Part shown: positions 39,101 through 48,099 of the stretch, one piece after another
How the letters are laid out: each line of letters begins with the position of its first letter
Numbering within the stretch: the stretch's first letter is position 1
DNA from: Aurantiochytrium sp. KH105
Taxonomy: Eukaryota; Sar; Bigyra; Thraustochytrida; Thraustochytriidae
Assembly (NCBI GenBank): GCA_003116975.1
Contig: BGKB01000155.1
Location: 1 to 64,000, forward strand
Direction: 5' to 3'
DNA: 64,000 bases
Notes under the pieces: generated by a model
Told to the model about the DNA's origin: nothing
What the model saw: the letters and a program-made list of their open reading frames with translations, nothing else
The model's database searches: none
Made by a program: the position numbers and the translations under genes

Positions 39101-40276
39101 AGTTCCCGAGGCAAGCTTCCCAAAAGGGGACTTTCTCCTATCATCTGCTAGGTCGATTCGGCGATTTGGCATCATCGCAGCCGTCTCTGTGGGGCCAGGT
39201 CACCTCTGCGCGCTGGAGTTATAACCCAAAATCCCCGCAGCCAACGCACCCTCAGCCGCCACCGCCGCCGCTGCCACGGCCGCCGCGCCGCGCCGCGCCG
39301 CTTCGCGCTGCTTTGCGTTGCGTTGCGTTGCGTTGCGCCTCGAACCCGCGCCAGCTGCGGTTGACAGCTTCCCCGCCCCACCCCGCCGCGGATTGGCGCG
39401 CAGCGCAGCACCTTTTACCGAGCGGGCCGCCGCTGCCGCAGTCCGGCAAGCCGCAGAATGGCCTCTAGTGGCTGGAAAAGCACAAACCGCCCTCACTGCG
39501 ACCTTGCCGGGACAGACGGCCAAACAGCCAGACTGAATGAAAGCTTTGCAAGATCTCGGGATCTGATCTATAATGTTAGTAACGCCTCTGTTTTCGAGCC
39601 ACCTGGCTGCGGCTGGCGAAGGCTCATGATTCTCATTTCATTTCGTTGCACCCCGCGCGCGAAAGCAGAAAAAGAAAACGAAGGAAAGAAAAAGAAAAAG
39701 AAAATGCCAATCTTTGCCGTAACGAAGCCGTCTTTTTACGCACGCTCGCCGTCACGAAAGCCTCGAAACCTCCTTTCTTCGCGGCGATGCGAACGTGCAA
39801 AGCAGTCCCAGCTAGCTTACTTGGCGGCCATTACCGATCGACGTGACTCCAGCGCGTCAGCCTGTCCACTCAAAGCGACTCAGCCTCGCTCAAAACGCAC
39901 CAAAGCGAGCAACAAACCGACCGACCGACCCATCAACCAACCACCAACCGCAACTGCAACCAGTGCTGGCCGCTCACGCCATGCAAGTTCCGCTTCCTCG
40001 CCTCGCAGTGGCGGGCGACCGCAGACCATTCGTACGATCGATTCCGGCCAAGGCTCAGCAGGCTGCCTTTGTTGCCTCGAGACGGAAGCGCCTGCGCGGC
40101 GCTGGAACGAAAGCCCGTTCCATCGCGAGAACAAGGCTCCGCCCGGGCTCCACGGCGGAAAGCCCCTTCCAAGGCAAGGCCCTCTCGCCCGTCTCGCCCA
40201 GCGCGACAGACCGCCCGGGCTCGGGAACGATGACGGGCGCGCGCATGCTCGAGTTTATCTGTCAGTCGCGAACCAA

Positions 40277-40306
40277 AGGCAAGGCAAGGCAAGGCAAGGC
40301 AAGGCA
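40277..40306. repeat. GGCAA pentanucleotide microsatellite
   Basis: About five or six head-to-tail units of AAGGC lie within a gene-free region. Confidence 0.85.
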
Positions 40307-40682
40307 AGCGCGAGAAGTCTGCTGGCCGCTGCCGGACTTCCCCGACGACCGGCGAGAAAGGATTTTTTTCTTTCTTGCACAAGCAGCGACGGCAGCGATG
40401 TCCTGGCGGGTGGCGACAGGCGGGTCGGCGGTCGGAGTCGCGTGCGCAAGCCTACAAGCACCCACCCATGCTTGCTCGCTCGCTCGCTCACGCACGCACT
40501 CAAGCACGCTCGGCTGCGAGGGATCTCGTTGGTTGCAGGCTCGCAGCGAGCCAGGCATCACAAGAGAGCTGCGAAGACCAGGGCGCTTTCCTTGAGCCAG
40601 TGGCCGGTCGGTCCACGGACGACCGGGTCGTCGTCGTCGCCGTCGTTTTGGTCATCGTGCGTGTGCATACCTTCGACCGACC

Positions 40683-40735
40683 AGCGCAGCACAGCGCAGC
40701 GCAGCACAGCGCAGCGCAGCACAGCACAGCGCAGC
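40683..40735. repeat. GCAGCACA/GCGCAGCA compound repeat
   Basis: Alternating CAGCG and CAGCACAG units make a run of about 50 bp. It would translate as repeated STAQR, which is a repeat artefact. Confidence 0.8.
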
Positions 40736-40866
40736 CAGGGCACCGACGCACCGTGGCGGCGCGGCCGGGCACGAGGATGTTGGGCAGTTCTCAGTCAATG
40801 TGTCGGAATGTGAATGAGATTGTTCTAATCTATACTTTCGATTGTCGGAACGTGAAGGGCGCGAGG

Positions 40867-40894
40867 CCCTCTGGAGGCTCGCTCCTCCAGAGGG
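40867..40894. other. Perfect 11-bp inverted repeat with a 6-nt loop
   Basis: CCCTCTGGAGG at 40867-40877 pairs exactly with CCTCCAGAGGG at 40884-40894 around the loop CTCGCT. It is a strong hairpin in either strand, lying in the gene-free stretch just after two near-copies of TGTCGGAAYGTGAA (40801 and 40843). Terminator, small-RNA precursor or chance are all possible. Confidence 0.7.
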
Positions 40895-42315
40895 ACAGAT
40901 AGATCGTTAGTAAGGTCAGGCGCGGCCCGCGACCGGGGGAGCGCTGCGAGCCAGTCGCCGCCGGCGAAGAAATTACCCGAAAGGAGGGGCCTGCACACTT
41001 TCTTTCTGCCGCAGCCGCGCCTTGGACTATCTTCGCAATCAAGATGCCGGGCCGAGGGCAGAGATGGATAAGGGATGAGATGGACTCTGGCCGCAATGGC
41101 CCCACTCGGTACCCACCTGCCCTAATAGTGACGGGAATGGGGCTCGAGCTGGCATCGCCCGCCCCCCCCCCCCCCCCTCTCCGGAAGAGTGCGCAGGATC
41201 GTCTTCTTCTTAGGCGAAATGATGGCGGGCCAAGAGAAGCATTAAAAAAAGGCGGGGGCAGCCTGGCTGGCTGATCGCAAACGAAAGAAATTATTGCGTG
41301 GTGCCGGCTAGGCTCCAAGGCGTGGCTAAAAAGAATGGTCAGCAGCATCATGCGCCTCGATCTGCCAGACCAGGACATTTTTCCTTGTGGTTGAGCAAGG
41401 CACGGGCCACGAGTGGCGGTCATCGGCCAGTCAGCCAGCTAGAAATTGAATTCTTTCTTCTTCGGAATCTGTATGCGTAGTATAGATAGTTTAGTCCCTC
41501 TCCCAAACGAGGAAAACAGTTTTTTCTTGAGAGAGGGCTCTCACGAAACGAACCTGCTTCCCCTTTCAAAACAAAAAGAAGATCCTAGTTGTACGACTTG
41601 TGCTCTCTCTTTTCGCGTCTCGACGAAAGGTCCCAAAAGGAAATGCCGCCTTCACAGAGGCTGACAAGGAGGCTTTCCATTTTCGAAGAAATAAAGAAAA
41701 AACCAACCGATTCAAGTTGAAGAATGGAGCAAGAAACGGATATGCATCCATTTGCACCCCTGGGGTACGGCTTCTGGCCCGCTCCAGATCGTGCAGGCTA
41801 CTCGACCGACTCTCATCTGAATCTTGCCGAGCAAAATTTTATAGTATACGCAATCAAAGAATGGACCTGGCTCCGAGTGGGCAGTTGAAAACCAACTAGT
41901 ATCGCCGCTCGTCGCATCGGCCCACTTCGTACGGTGCAATTGACCAGCCAGCCAGGCTACTATATCGATCACTTTTAAGTTGCATGCAAAATCCCCGACT
42001 CGAAACTTGCCTCGTCAACCTTGTCATCAACTCTAACTTTTTCCTCAATAAAGGAATGCAAAGGCCTTCGCCACAAACAAAGAAAAAAGCACGAAAGGAA
42101 ACATGTTGATTACCATCTTTCCCCTTTGGAGAAAGAGGGTATGTATACAACCTGTGCCGCGCTGCGTGGCGTTCTCGCCCCTTGAATGAAATCTGCCTCC
42201 TTGAACATGGTTTCCGTTCCTGCCTCATGGCCAGGTTAATGTTGAAAGATGTACTTATTCTGTAAAAAGGGAAAAAAGAGGCAGATTGTGCTACGCCACG
42301 CTACGCTACGCTGCG

Positions 42316-43584
42316 CTACGCGGCAGCCTCGCCCGTAAATGAAACCTTGAGTGGGACGCTGAGCGACATCATCCACGAGGCCGTGTTATCAAAGGTCACA
42401 AGCAGGTAAGCGTCCTGTACAGTGTCAGGTAGCATCTCTGGAAACGTCACCTCGTAGCGACCAGGAACTCCCGTTGCGTACGCAGCGCCAGGGAGCTTGG
42501 TCTCCTCCACCTTGTGACCCTCGGCATTGGAGCAAAAAATGAGCTCCGCCGAAGGCGGCTCCGTACCGGCAGCGCTTCCCGAGGGCACCGAAACCTCGAT
42601 TACCGCCTTGCTGCGCGGGCCCGAGCGGGTCATCCACAAAGGATAGTAGTCCGTCTTGCCGGCCGCCACGGAAACAGTCGCCGAGATCTCGAGCGGAAGA
42701 TGGTCCTCTTCCTCGCCCTTTTCGATGAAATCGTGATTGTCAATGGACTTCATCTTCTCCAGACGATGAATCACTCGCGGCTCTACATATTTGAGCAGCT
42801 CACGGTGGTATCTTGACTGCAAAAAGGTTACCTTGTCAAGTGTGCGCTGGCGCAGCGCCATCGACGCCATCTTCCACACACCGTAAAAGCTCATGGGCGT
42901 ATTGACAAAAATCACCTTGCTCGACGACTCCGGGTAATACGCCGAACCAGCCTTCATCACAGCGCTCAGCACCTTCATGGCGCTGGCGTGCTGCACGAGG
43001 GAAACGCCAAACTTGCTCAGATCCCGAATTTGCACCGTTCGCACCATGCGGTTCGTCTCCGCGCTAAGAGAATCCAGAATCTTGGCACGCGTTTCGAAAA
43101 ATCCAATATAGTGTTCCAACACCATGCGATCCGACACCTGCGTCAGCAGAAACGAAGGATCCGACGCTCCAATCACCTCCAGGTGCACCAGATCTCCCGC
43201 ATGACTCTTGCCCGCCACGTACCAAGGCCCGTACTCGCCGGCCTCCCGAATTTCCTTCCAATGCGGAAACGAAGACTGTTGCAAGATCTCCACCTCCTCG
43301 AGGTGCTTTTTCCGCAGCGCCTCGATCTCCATCTCCTTGCGCCACGCCAGCATTTGCTCGTACGCGCTCGCGGCTTTCCCCTCATCCTGCGCGTGCGCCG
43401 AGAGGAATCGGGCCATCCGCACATCCGAGACGAGATCCGCCGGGAGCTTGTGGCCGACCTCCGCTTCGTACTTCTTGCACGCCTCTTGCACCGCCGCGCG
43501 GAGGCCGTCCACGTTGTCCAGCACCAGCTCCTCGGCCACGTGCGCCTGCTCGACCGCCGCCTTGTCCTGCGTCATGGCCGCCAT
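42316..43584 (-). CDS. SEC14-GOLD lipid-transfer protein (CRAL-TRIO plus GOLD)
   Basis: A 422-residue protein. Residues 25-95 form the CRAL-TRIO N-terminal helical part (VSDVRMARFLSAHAQDEGKA, EQMLAWRKEMEIEA). Residues about 105-290 are the lipid-binding CRAL-TRIO domain (TVQIRDLSKFGVSLVQHASA, then YYPESSSKVIFVNTPMSFYG, and FLQSRYHRELLKYV). Residues about 310-420 form a beta-rich GOLD domain (VAAGKTDYYPLWMTRSGPRS, YLLVTFDNTASWMMSLSVPL). This matches the SEC14L/patellin-like arrangement, which carries phosphoinositides or other hydrophobic ligands between membranes and contacts Golgi or plasma-membrane partners. There is no signal peptide, so it is cytosolic. The start is the first ATG (MAAMTQDKAAVEQ); MTQ three codons later is also possible. 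A long TTTC tract lies about 210 bp upstream. Confidence 0.92.
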   Translation of the reverse strand: MAAMTQDKAAVEQAHVAEELVLDNVDGLRAAVQEACKKYEAEVGHKLPADLVSDVRMARFLSAHAQDEGKAASAYEQMLAWRKEMEIEALRKKHLEEVEILQQSSFPHWKEIREAGEYGPWYVAGKSHAGDLVHLEVIGASDPSFLLTQVSDRMVLEHYIGFFETRAKILDSLSAETNRMVRTVQIRDLSKFGVSLVQHASAMKVLSAVMKAGSAYYPESSSKVIFVNTPMSFYGVWKMASMALRQRTLDKVTFLQSRYHRELLKYVEPRVIHRLEKMKSIDNHDFIEKGEEEDHLPLEISATVSVAAGKTDYYPLWMTRSGPRSKAVIEVSVPSGSAAGTEPPSAELIFCSNAEGHKVEETKLPGAAYATGVPGRYEVTFPEMLPDTVQDAYLLVTFDNTASWMMSLSVPLKVSFTGEAAA

Positions 43585-43787
43585 CTTTCTTCACCTCGCC
43601 AAACAGAGCCTCACCGAAGCCCGCGGCTCCGCAGAGAACGTTTTCCGCTCGCTCTCCGCGCGCGAGGCCACCCCAGCGCCGCGAGTCTTCTCTGCTGCGC
43701 GCCGCTCCTCGCTCCTGCTCGATGCGTTTTGCGCGTCGACGAGGTGCACGGAGTCCACCTTTTGCGCCACCTTGGAGCGCTTCTTCT

Positions 43788-43792
43788 TCTTT

Positions 43793-43833
<41 letters not shown>

Positions 43834-43842
43834 TTCTTCNTT

Positions 43843-43907
<65 letters not shown>

Positions 43908-43911
43908 TTTC
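43788..43911. repeat. TTTC microsatellite containing an undetermined base
   Basis: About 120 bp of TTTC units are interrupted near the middle by TTCTTCTTCN. The single N at 43840 marks an unresolved base or collapsed join, so the true length is uncertain. It is upstream of the SEC14-GOLD start. Confidence 0.95.
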
Positions 43912-44472
43912 TCACAAGCACTGTTTGTCATAGCAGGTTTTTGATTTACCTAGGCCTACTGTACCGAGGCCTACTTGCAGTACCGCCACCTGCGCCTCGC
44001 GCTGCGCCACGCGAGGCCCGGCGAGGCTCGCAAGCGGGGAAGCCGGAGACCGCTGGCAGATGCACAAGTCCCAAGCGTGACGAGACTCGCGCCGGATCGA
44101 GGCTTGTTGCGTGGAGAGAAGTCAAGTCTTGTGTCGTTCACAAGGATGGCGTTCCGAACCATGGTGGATGGTGCACACTCCCTGCGCACGTAGCAGTACA
44201 ATGGGATCCTGTAAGCGGTAGAAAATGATTGCGAAGGCGAGGAAGAGATGGAAACAAAGTTGCGCTCTGTACAGATATGCATGAAATTCGATCACCTGCA
44301 ATCTCTCCCGCTCATCAGTCCAAGTGTCTGTCTGTACCGTGACGTCAGAGAACAAAAAACTTGCACTGTACCGACACATGGACACAATCTGCACGAATGG
44401 AAGAAAACTTCCTATCGAACAAAGATAGCTGTGCAGAAAAAGGACATGTAAGATCAAACTAGGTTTTTAATT

Positions 44473-44549
44473 AAGAGGATTCTGAATTGCATGCAAGAAT
44501 CGAATCAGGCCTGTAAAGAGGATTCTGCATTGCATGCAAGAATCGAATC
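44473..44549. repeat. Duplicated 34-bp motif (one mismatch)
   Basis: Copies at 44473-44506 and 44516-44549 start AAGAGGATTCTG and end AAGAATCGAATC, spaced 43 bp start to start. Each contains the palindrome TTGCATGCAA. They lie about 100-170 bp beyond the SNW1 stop. Confidence 0.85.
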
Positions 44550-44643
44550 GCTTCTTGTTTACTTAAAATATCGTACCGCATTCGAATTTGGGTCGATTTC
44601 TGCTCACAAGGCTAAGCCTGCTTCTTCGTTCAAGTCCGAGCCT

Positions 44644-46785
44644 CTACTTGGAATCGTCAGAACCACGCTCAAAGGCAATCTTGCGCCGAGACTGGCCGCT
44701 GAGCAGCTCTTCCGCAGACCGCGGGCCACCGCCGCCCGAGCGCATTGACATCATACCCTGGCCCGGCTTGCGGCCGCTTGTTAAACTCTCCTCAAGGCGC
44801 TGACCTGGCCGGCGAGCCTCGCCACTGGCAAGAGATGCAAATGGATCCTGCGCCGCGGACCCGCTCGACTCGGCCGCAGGAGCGGCCGCCTTCTCAAACT
44901 GTACAGGACCTCGCCGAGGCCCAGCGCTCTCGTCGGCGCCCGCGAACCCGCGCGCTGGCCGAAATCGTTCCGTGTTGCTCAGTTCCTCGAGCTGCTTGTC
45001 CGCAGACCCATATTTAGATCCCGCGCCTGACGCCCGCGGCCGGTAGATGCGCTCCATGTCCCGATTGAACAACGGCTTCGAGTATGCCACGTCATCGTCC
45101 TCGCGTCCAAAACCTGCACCAATTCCACCCGACTGATTGAACAGCCTCGAGTCGAACTGCCCGTCGCCAGTCATTGTTGCAGACTTGGGCACGGCCATAC
45201 CCAAGGCAATCTTTTCTGACACATCCCGCTCCAGATCGCGCGAAAGTTTGCTCTTCTTTCCTGCAGCTTCAAGACGGAGGTCGCGCTCGCGCTCTCGTTT
45301 GCGCTCGCGCCGAATGCGTTCACGCTCCGCTACACCAGCCGCAGCAGCTCCCTTCATGTTGTCCTCGTCACTGTCCTCGTCACTATCCTCGTCGTCGCGT
45401 CCGCGTCTTCGGGCAAGTTGGGTACGACGTCGTTCGCGACGTCTTCGCGCTCGTTCTCCGGAACTCAATGTCGAAGTTGATGACCGCGACGATGTCGACG
45501 TTGCCGATGAACCGGAAGATGACGATGAACCTGCAGATGACTCTGACCCAGATCGCGCCCTTCTTCGCGCCGCAGGTGGCGCAGGGCGCTCGCGGCCCCC
45601 AGCAATACCGCCACTACTGCTGCTGTTACCCTGCTCAATCGCCGCTTTAGCTCGTGCCTCTGCCGAAGCTACAGGTGATACGCTGCTCGAAGAAGAAGAA
45701 GAAGAAGAAGAAGAAGAAGAAGAAGAGGCAGCGGTGGCGCTTGGTCCATCGCGTTCGAAATCTGTGTCTCGCTCAGCTCGCGCCTTGGCCGCGAGCTCGC
45801 GAAGCTCCTCTTCGCGCTGCTCCTTGGACTTGCGCAAAAGAACCTGTTTCTCTGCATTTCGAGCTTCAACTTCGGCGCGCGCCTGGTTTTCCGCAATGTA
45901 CAACGCCTCGGCAAACTTGGCAAACTTGTCGTTTACAGGCGTCTGCTCCAAACCACGCCCATCGGCAGCCAATCTCTTGTCCAGCGAAATCGTAAATCCA
46001 TGCGAGTTCTTCCACCCGGAGACCATGGGAGGTATCTTCCAGTCCGCCTGCTCCTGGGCCGTTGGTTTCTTTGCGGGTGCCTGTAGAATCGGCACCAAAT
46101 CCTGGGTCGCTGCGCGAGGCTGCTTCTTGTGCTTAAACTTCGGCAGCTCCAGAGGATCTGTAGGGGCTTCGACCATGCGGATCACACGATTCGAAGCCTC
46201 CTTGCCACCACTTCCATTGCCGCCGCCGGTACCTGGCGTGTAGTTGATATAGGTTGGTTTGGCCACAGACTCATTGGCCGCGCGGTTGTCTACAATCTTC
46301 ACTTGTCGCGCCTGCTCACGCTTGCGACCCACGATAGCGTCCAACGCTGCCTGCGTCTTGCGTGTCGTAGCTTCTGCCTCTTCGCCCGAAGGTTCACGGA
46401 GCGCCTCATTCTTGTCCGCCGTAGAGTTTCGCTGCAATGTGTCTTCATGTCGCGAGTACACGAGCGCGGAACTTCCGGTCCCTCCGGCTGTCCGTTTCAC
46501 GATCGCATCATACTGCGCATTCCCATTCTTGTCGACGGTCAACGCGAGCGTGTTACCCCCGGAAGCAGCCCCAGACTTTTGTTTGCGCCCCATATTCAAC
46601 GGGTATTGCGCCACATGAATCTCTGGAAAGGCTCCGCCATCTCCATGATCTTCTGGCTTGCGGGGGACGAATCCTTTGCGATGTCGATATGCCGGTACAT
46701 TTTTGTTGAGATTCGCCACCGGCGCCGTTACCTCCGCCTCCTCATGAACCTTGTACTCGCGCTTCGGCTTCGGAAGCACCAACAT
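44644..46785 (-). CDS. SNW1: SNW1/SKIP/Prp45 splicing and transcription co-factor
   Basis: A 713-residue spliceosomal protein of the Prp19-associated core, also a transcription coregulator in animals. The N-terminal half is family-typical: FVPRKPEDHGDGGAFPEIHV, AQYPLNMGRK, YINYTPG, then RMVEAPTDPLELPKFKHKK, IPPMVSGWKNSHGFTISLDK and RLAADGRGLE, and FAKFAEALYIAENQARAEV. The motif that names the family reads SGW (256-258) instead of SNW. After a charged helix come a poly-Ser tract and a Ser/Arg region (RARSGSESSAGSSSSSGS), then RRERKRERERDLRLEAAGKK, KSKLSRDLERDVSEKIALGM, and the GGIGAGFGREDDDVAYSKPL segment conserved in SKIP. It is nuclear. At 713 residues it is longer than human SKIP (536), from the low-complexity insert and a Gly/Ser-rich tail. 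The upstream GTG is not used; ATG 46785 starts MLVLPKPKREY. Confidence 0.95.
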   Translation of the reverse strand: MLVLPKPKREYKVHEEAEVTAPVANLNKNVPAYRHRKGFVPRKPEDHGDGGAFPEIHVAQYPLNMGRKQKSGAASGGNTLALTVDKNGNAQYDAIVKRTAGGTGSSALVYSRHEDTLQRNSTADKNEALREPSGEEAEATTRKTQAALDAIVGRKREQARQVKIVDNRAANESVAKPTYINYTPGTGGGNGSGGKEASNRVIRMVEAPTDPLELPKFKHKKQPRAATQDLVPILQAPAKKPTAQEQADWKIPPMVSGWKNSHGFTISLDKRLAADGRGLEQTPVNDKFAKFAEALYIAENQARAEVEARNAEKQVLLRKSKEQREEELRELAAKARAERDTDFERDGPSATAASSSSSSSSSSSSSSSVSPVASAEARAKAAIEQGNSSSSGGIAGGRERPAPPAARRRARSGSESSAGSSSSSGSSATSTSSRSSTSTLSSGERARRRRERRRTQLARRRGRDDEDSDEDSDEDNMKGAAAAGVAERERIRRERKRERERDLRLEAAGKKSKLSRDLERDVSEKIALGMAVPKSATMTGDGQFDSRLFNQSGGIGAGFGREDDDVAYSKPLFNRDMERIYRPRASGAGSKYGSADKQLEELSNTERFRPARGFAGADESAGPRRGPVQFEKAAAPAAESSGSAAQDPFASLASGEARRPGQRLEESLTSGRKPGQGMMSMRSGGGGPRSAEELLSGQSRRKIAFERGSDDSK
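45687..45727 (-). repeat. Coding TCT repeat (poly-Ser) in SNW1
   Basis: GAAGAA units on the + strand read as TCT/TCC serine codons in SNW1, giving about 14 serines in the middle of the protein. A nearby GTCCTC repeat (45360-45392) codes for the acidic DEDSDEDSDED stretch. Confidence 0.85.
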
Positions 46786-47506
46786 TTTTCCTCGCACTAC
46801 AATTGAGAGAAAGCTTTACGAAGCGAAACTAACAGTGCAGATGGACGCAAGTTGCCGGCCCTGCTGAGTTCTGCCGCTTCTCGTTCACCTGGTACTTCTC
46901 GCGTACCGCCTGCAGTTCCCGCTCGCTCGCTCGCGCAGCAGAGCTTTCTATCGCGAGCGCCAACGAGAGCGAGAGCGACAGCGACGGCGACAGCGAGAGC
47001 GCGCTTTTTTCCCGCCCGTTGCCTCCAGCGTTTCCGCTCCACCGGGCACACGAAAAGGCCGCGCTATGGCGAGGCCGCCTCCGGCTCGCGCTTGGCCCTC
47101 GGCCCCGACCTCCTCGCCGCGCCGCGCAGCGCTGGTCGCGCGCGCGCCCGAGAGTCCTCGATCGTAGTTCTGCTTCGCGCCATCCTCCACGCGTCGAGGC
47201 ATAAACTTGGGTCTCTTTTTCTGCGCTTGGGTCGTTTCGGGAGTTTACGGATGCCGACCTTCACAGATTTCCAAGATCAATCAATGCCTCCGGGAGACTT
47301 GTTGCTCCTTGGGAAATAGCCACGAGGCTGGGCTGTTGTTGAAGTACCAGCTTCGATGGCATAAATCGCATCACCGGCCGGCCGGCCGGCCGAATGAACG
47401 AACGAACAAACAAACAAACGAACGAACGAATGACACAGAGCCTTGAACAGGAACTTTGCTTTCCTCGTCCTCGCCAATCTCCTTGCTGTCCCTTCTCGTC
47501 ATCCTT

Positions 47507-47541
<35 letters not shown>

Positions 47542-48099
47542 GACGCCGAAGAAATGATGCTCGCCATCCTCCTCGTGAGGTCGAAGAAATGATGCAGAGG
47601 TCACTCTGGTAGTATAGTTTACGCATGTGTAGGGCCTATCCCGGCGCGAGCGTCACGTCCTCGCCTCCCCCGCGCGTCTCGCCGGCGTGTCGCGCGAGAC
47701 GCGACGCGAATCGACCCGCGGCGAGCGAGCACTTGCTCGCTGCGGCCAGGGGCGACAACGCCGAGAGACCAAGACCAAGACCAAGACCCCGCCTCTCCCC
47801 ACCTGCACGGCGGACTCTCGACTCTATCGCCGCGCGCGGCAGACGTCCTCTTTGGCGGGTGTCTTCGCTGCGACCTCGACCTCGGCGCCGCGGTTCGAGG
47901 AGAGCGGCGCTTATGAGCACACCGACAGACTTGGCCCCAAAGAACTCGATCCACCCTTGCCAGCCACAACACGTGCATCGATTCCCGGCGCTCGCGCAGC
48001 TCACCGCCCCTCCCCCGTCCGGCCGGCTTCCACCGAAATCTCTCTTGCGTAGGCTCTTTGTAGCGAGAGGCAGCGCGCAAGAGTTCGCGATTGCAGAGG
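46786..48099. other. Divergent intergenic region (SNW1 / channel)
   Basis: 1.3 kb lie between two start codons. GAGCGA-like repeats occur near 46960-47002, a CCGG run near 47380-47391, ACGAACAA repeats at 47396-47431, and CGTCCT repeats near 47505-47540. Frames here are low-complexity. It presumably contains both promoters. Confidence 0.5.

Larger units (their letters stand above)
36126..42315. other. 6.2-kb stretch without a supported gene
   Basis: This is the largest gap in the window. 36126-36600 is GC-rich with GTGC repeats (36470-36492). 36600-36850 is a TTTTC pyrimidine tract. 36890-36915 has GACA repeats. 37000-38100 is GC-rich. GCGTT repeats lie near 39313-39337, GGCAA repeats at 40277-40306, and GCAGCACA repeats at 40683-40735. 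A perfect hairpin is at 40867-40894 and a C-run at 41161-41177. 41300-42300 is AT-richer. The two longest frames (36601-38103 and 39458-40813, both +) are translations of low-complexity DNA. Non-coding RNA or a multi-intron gene cannot be excluded. Confidence 0.45.
43585..44643. other. Intergenic region with a large TTTC tract
   Basis: It lies between the SEC14-GOLD start (-) and the SNW1 stop (-). The TTTC microsatellite (43788-43911) dominates the part next to the SEC14-GOLD gene. The rest is AT-richer, with the 34-bp duplicated motif at 44473-44549. No gene is seen. Confidence 0.5.

Noticed and set aside
39458-40813. 451-residue + strand frame
   Set aside because: It translates several microsatellites (KARQGKA, STAQRSTAQR) and has no domain; an open frame by GC bias.
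40867-40894. Bacterial-type terminator
   Set aside because: The stem is perfect but there is no following T-run and the genome is eukaryotic, so it is recorded only as a hairpin.
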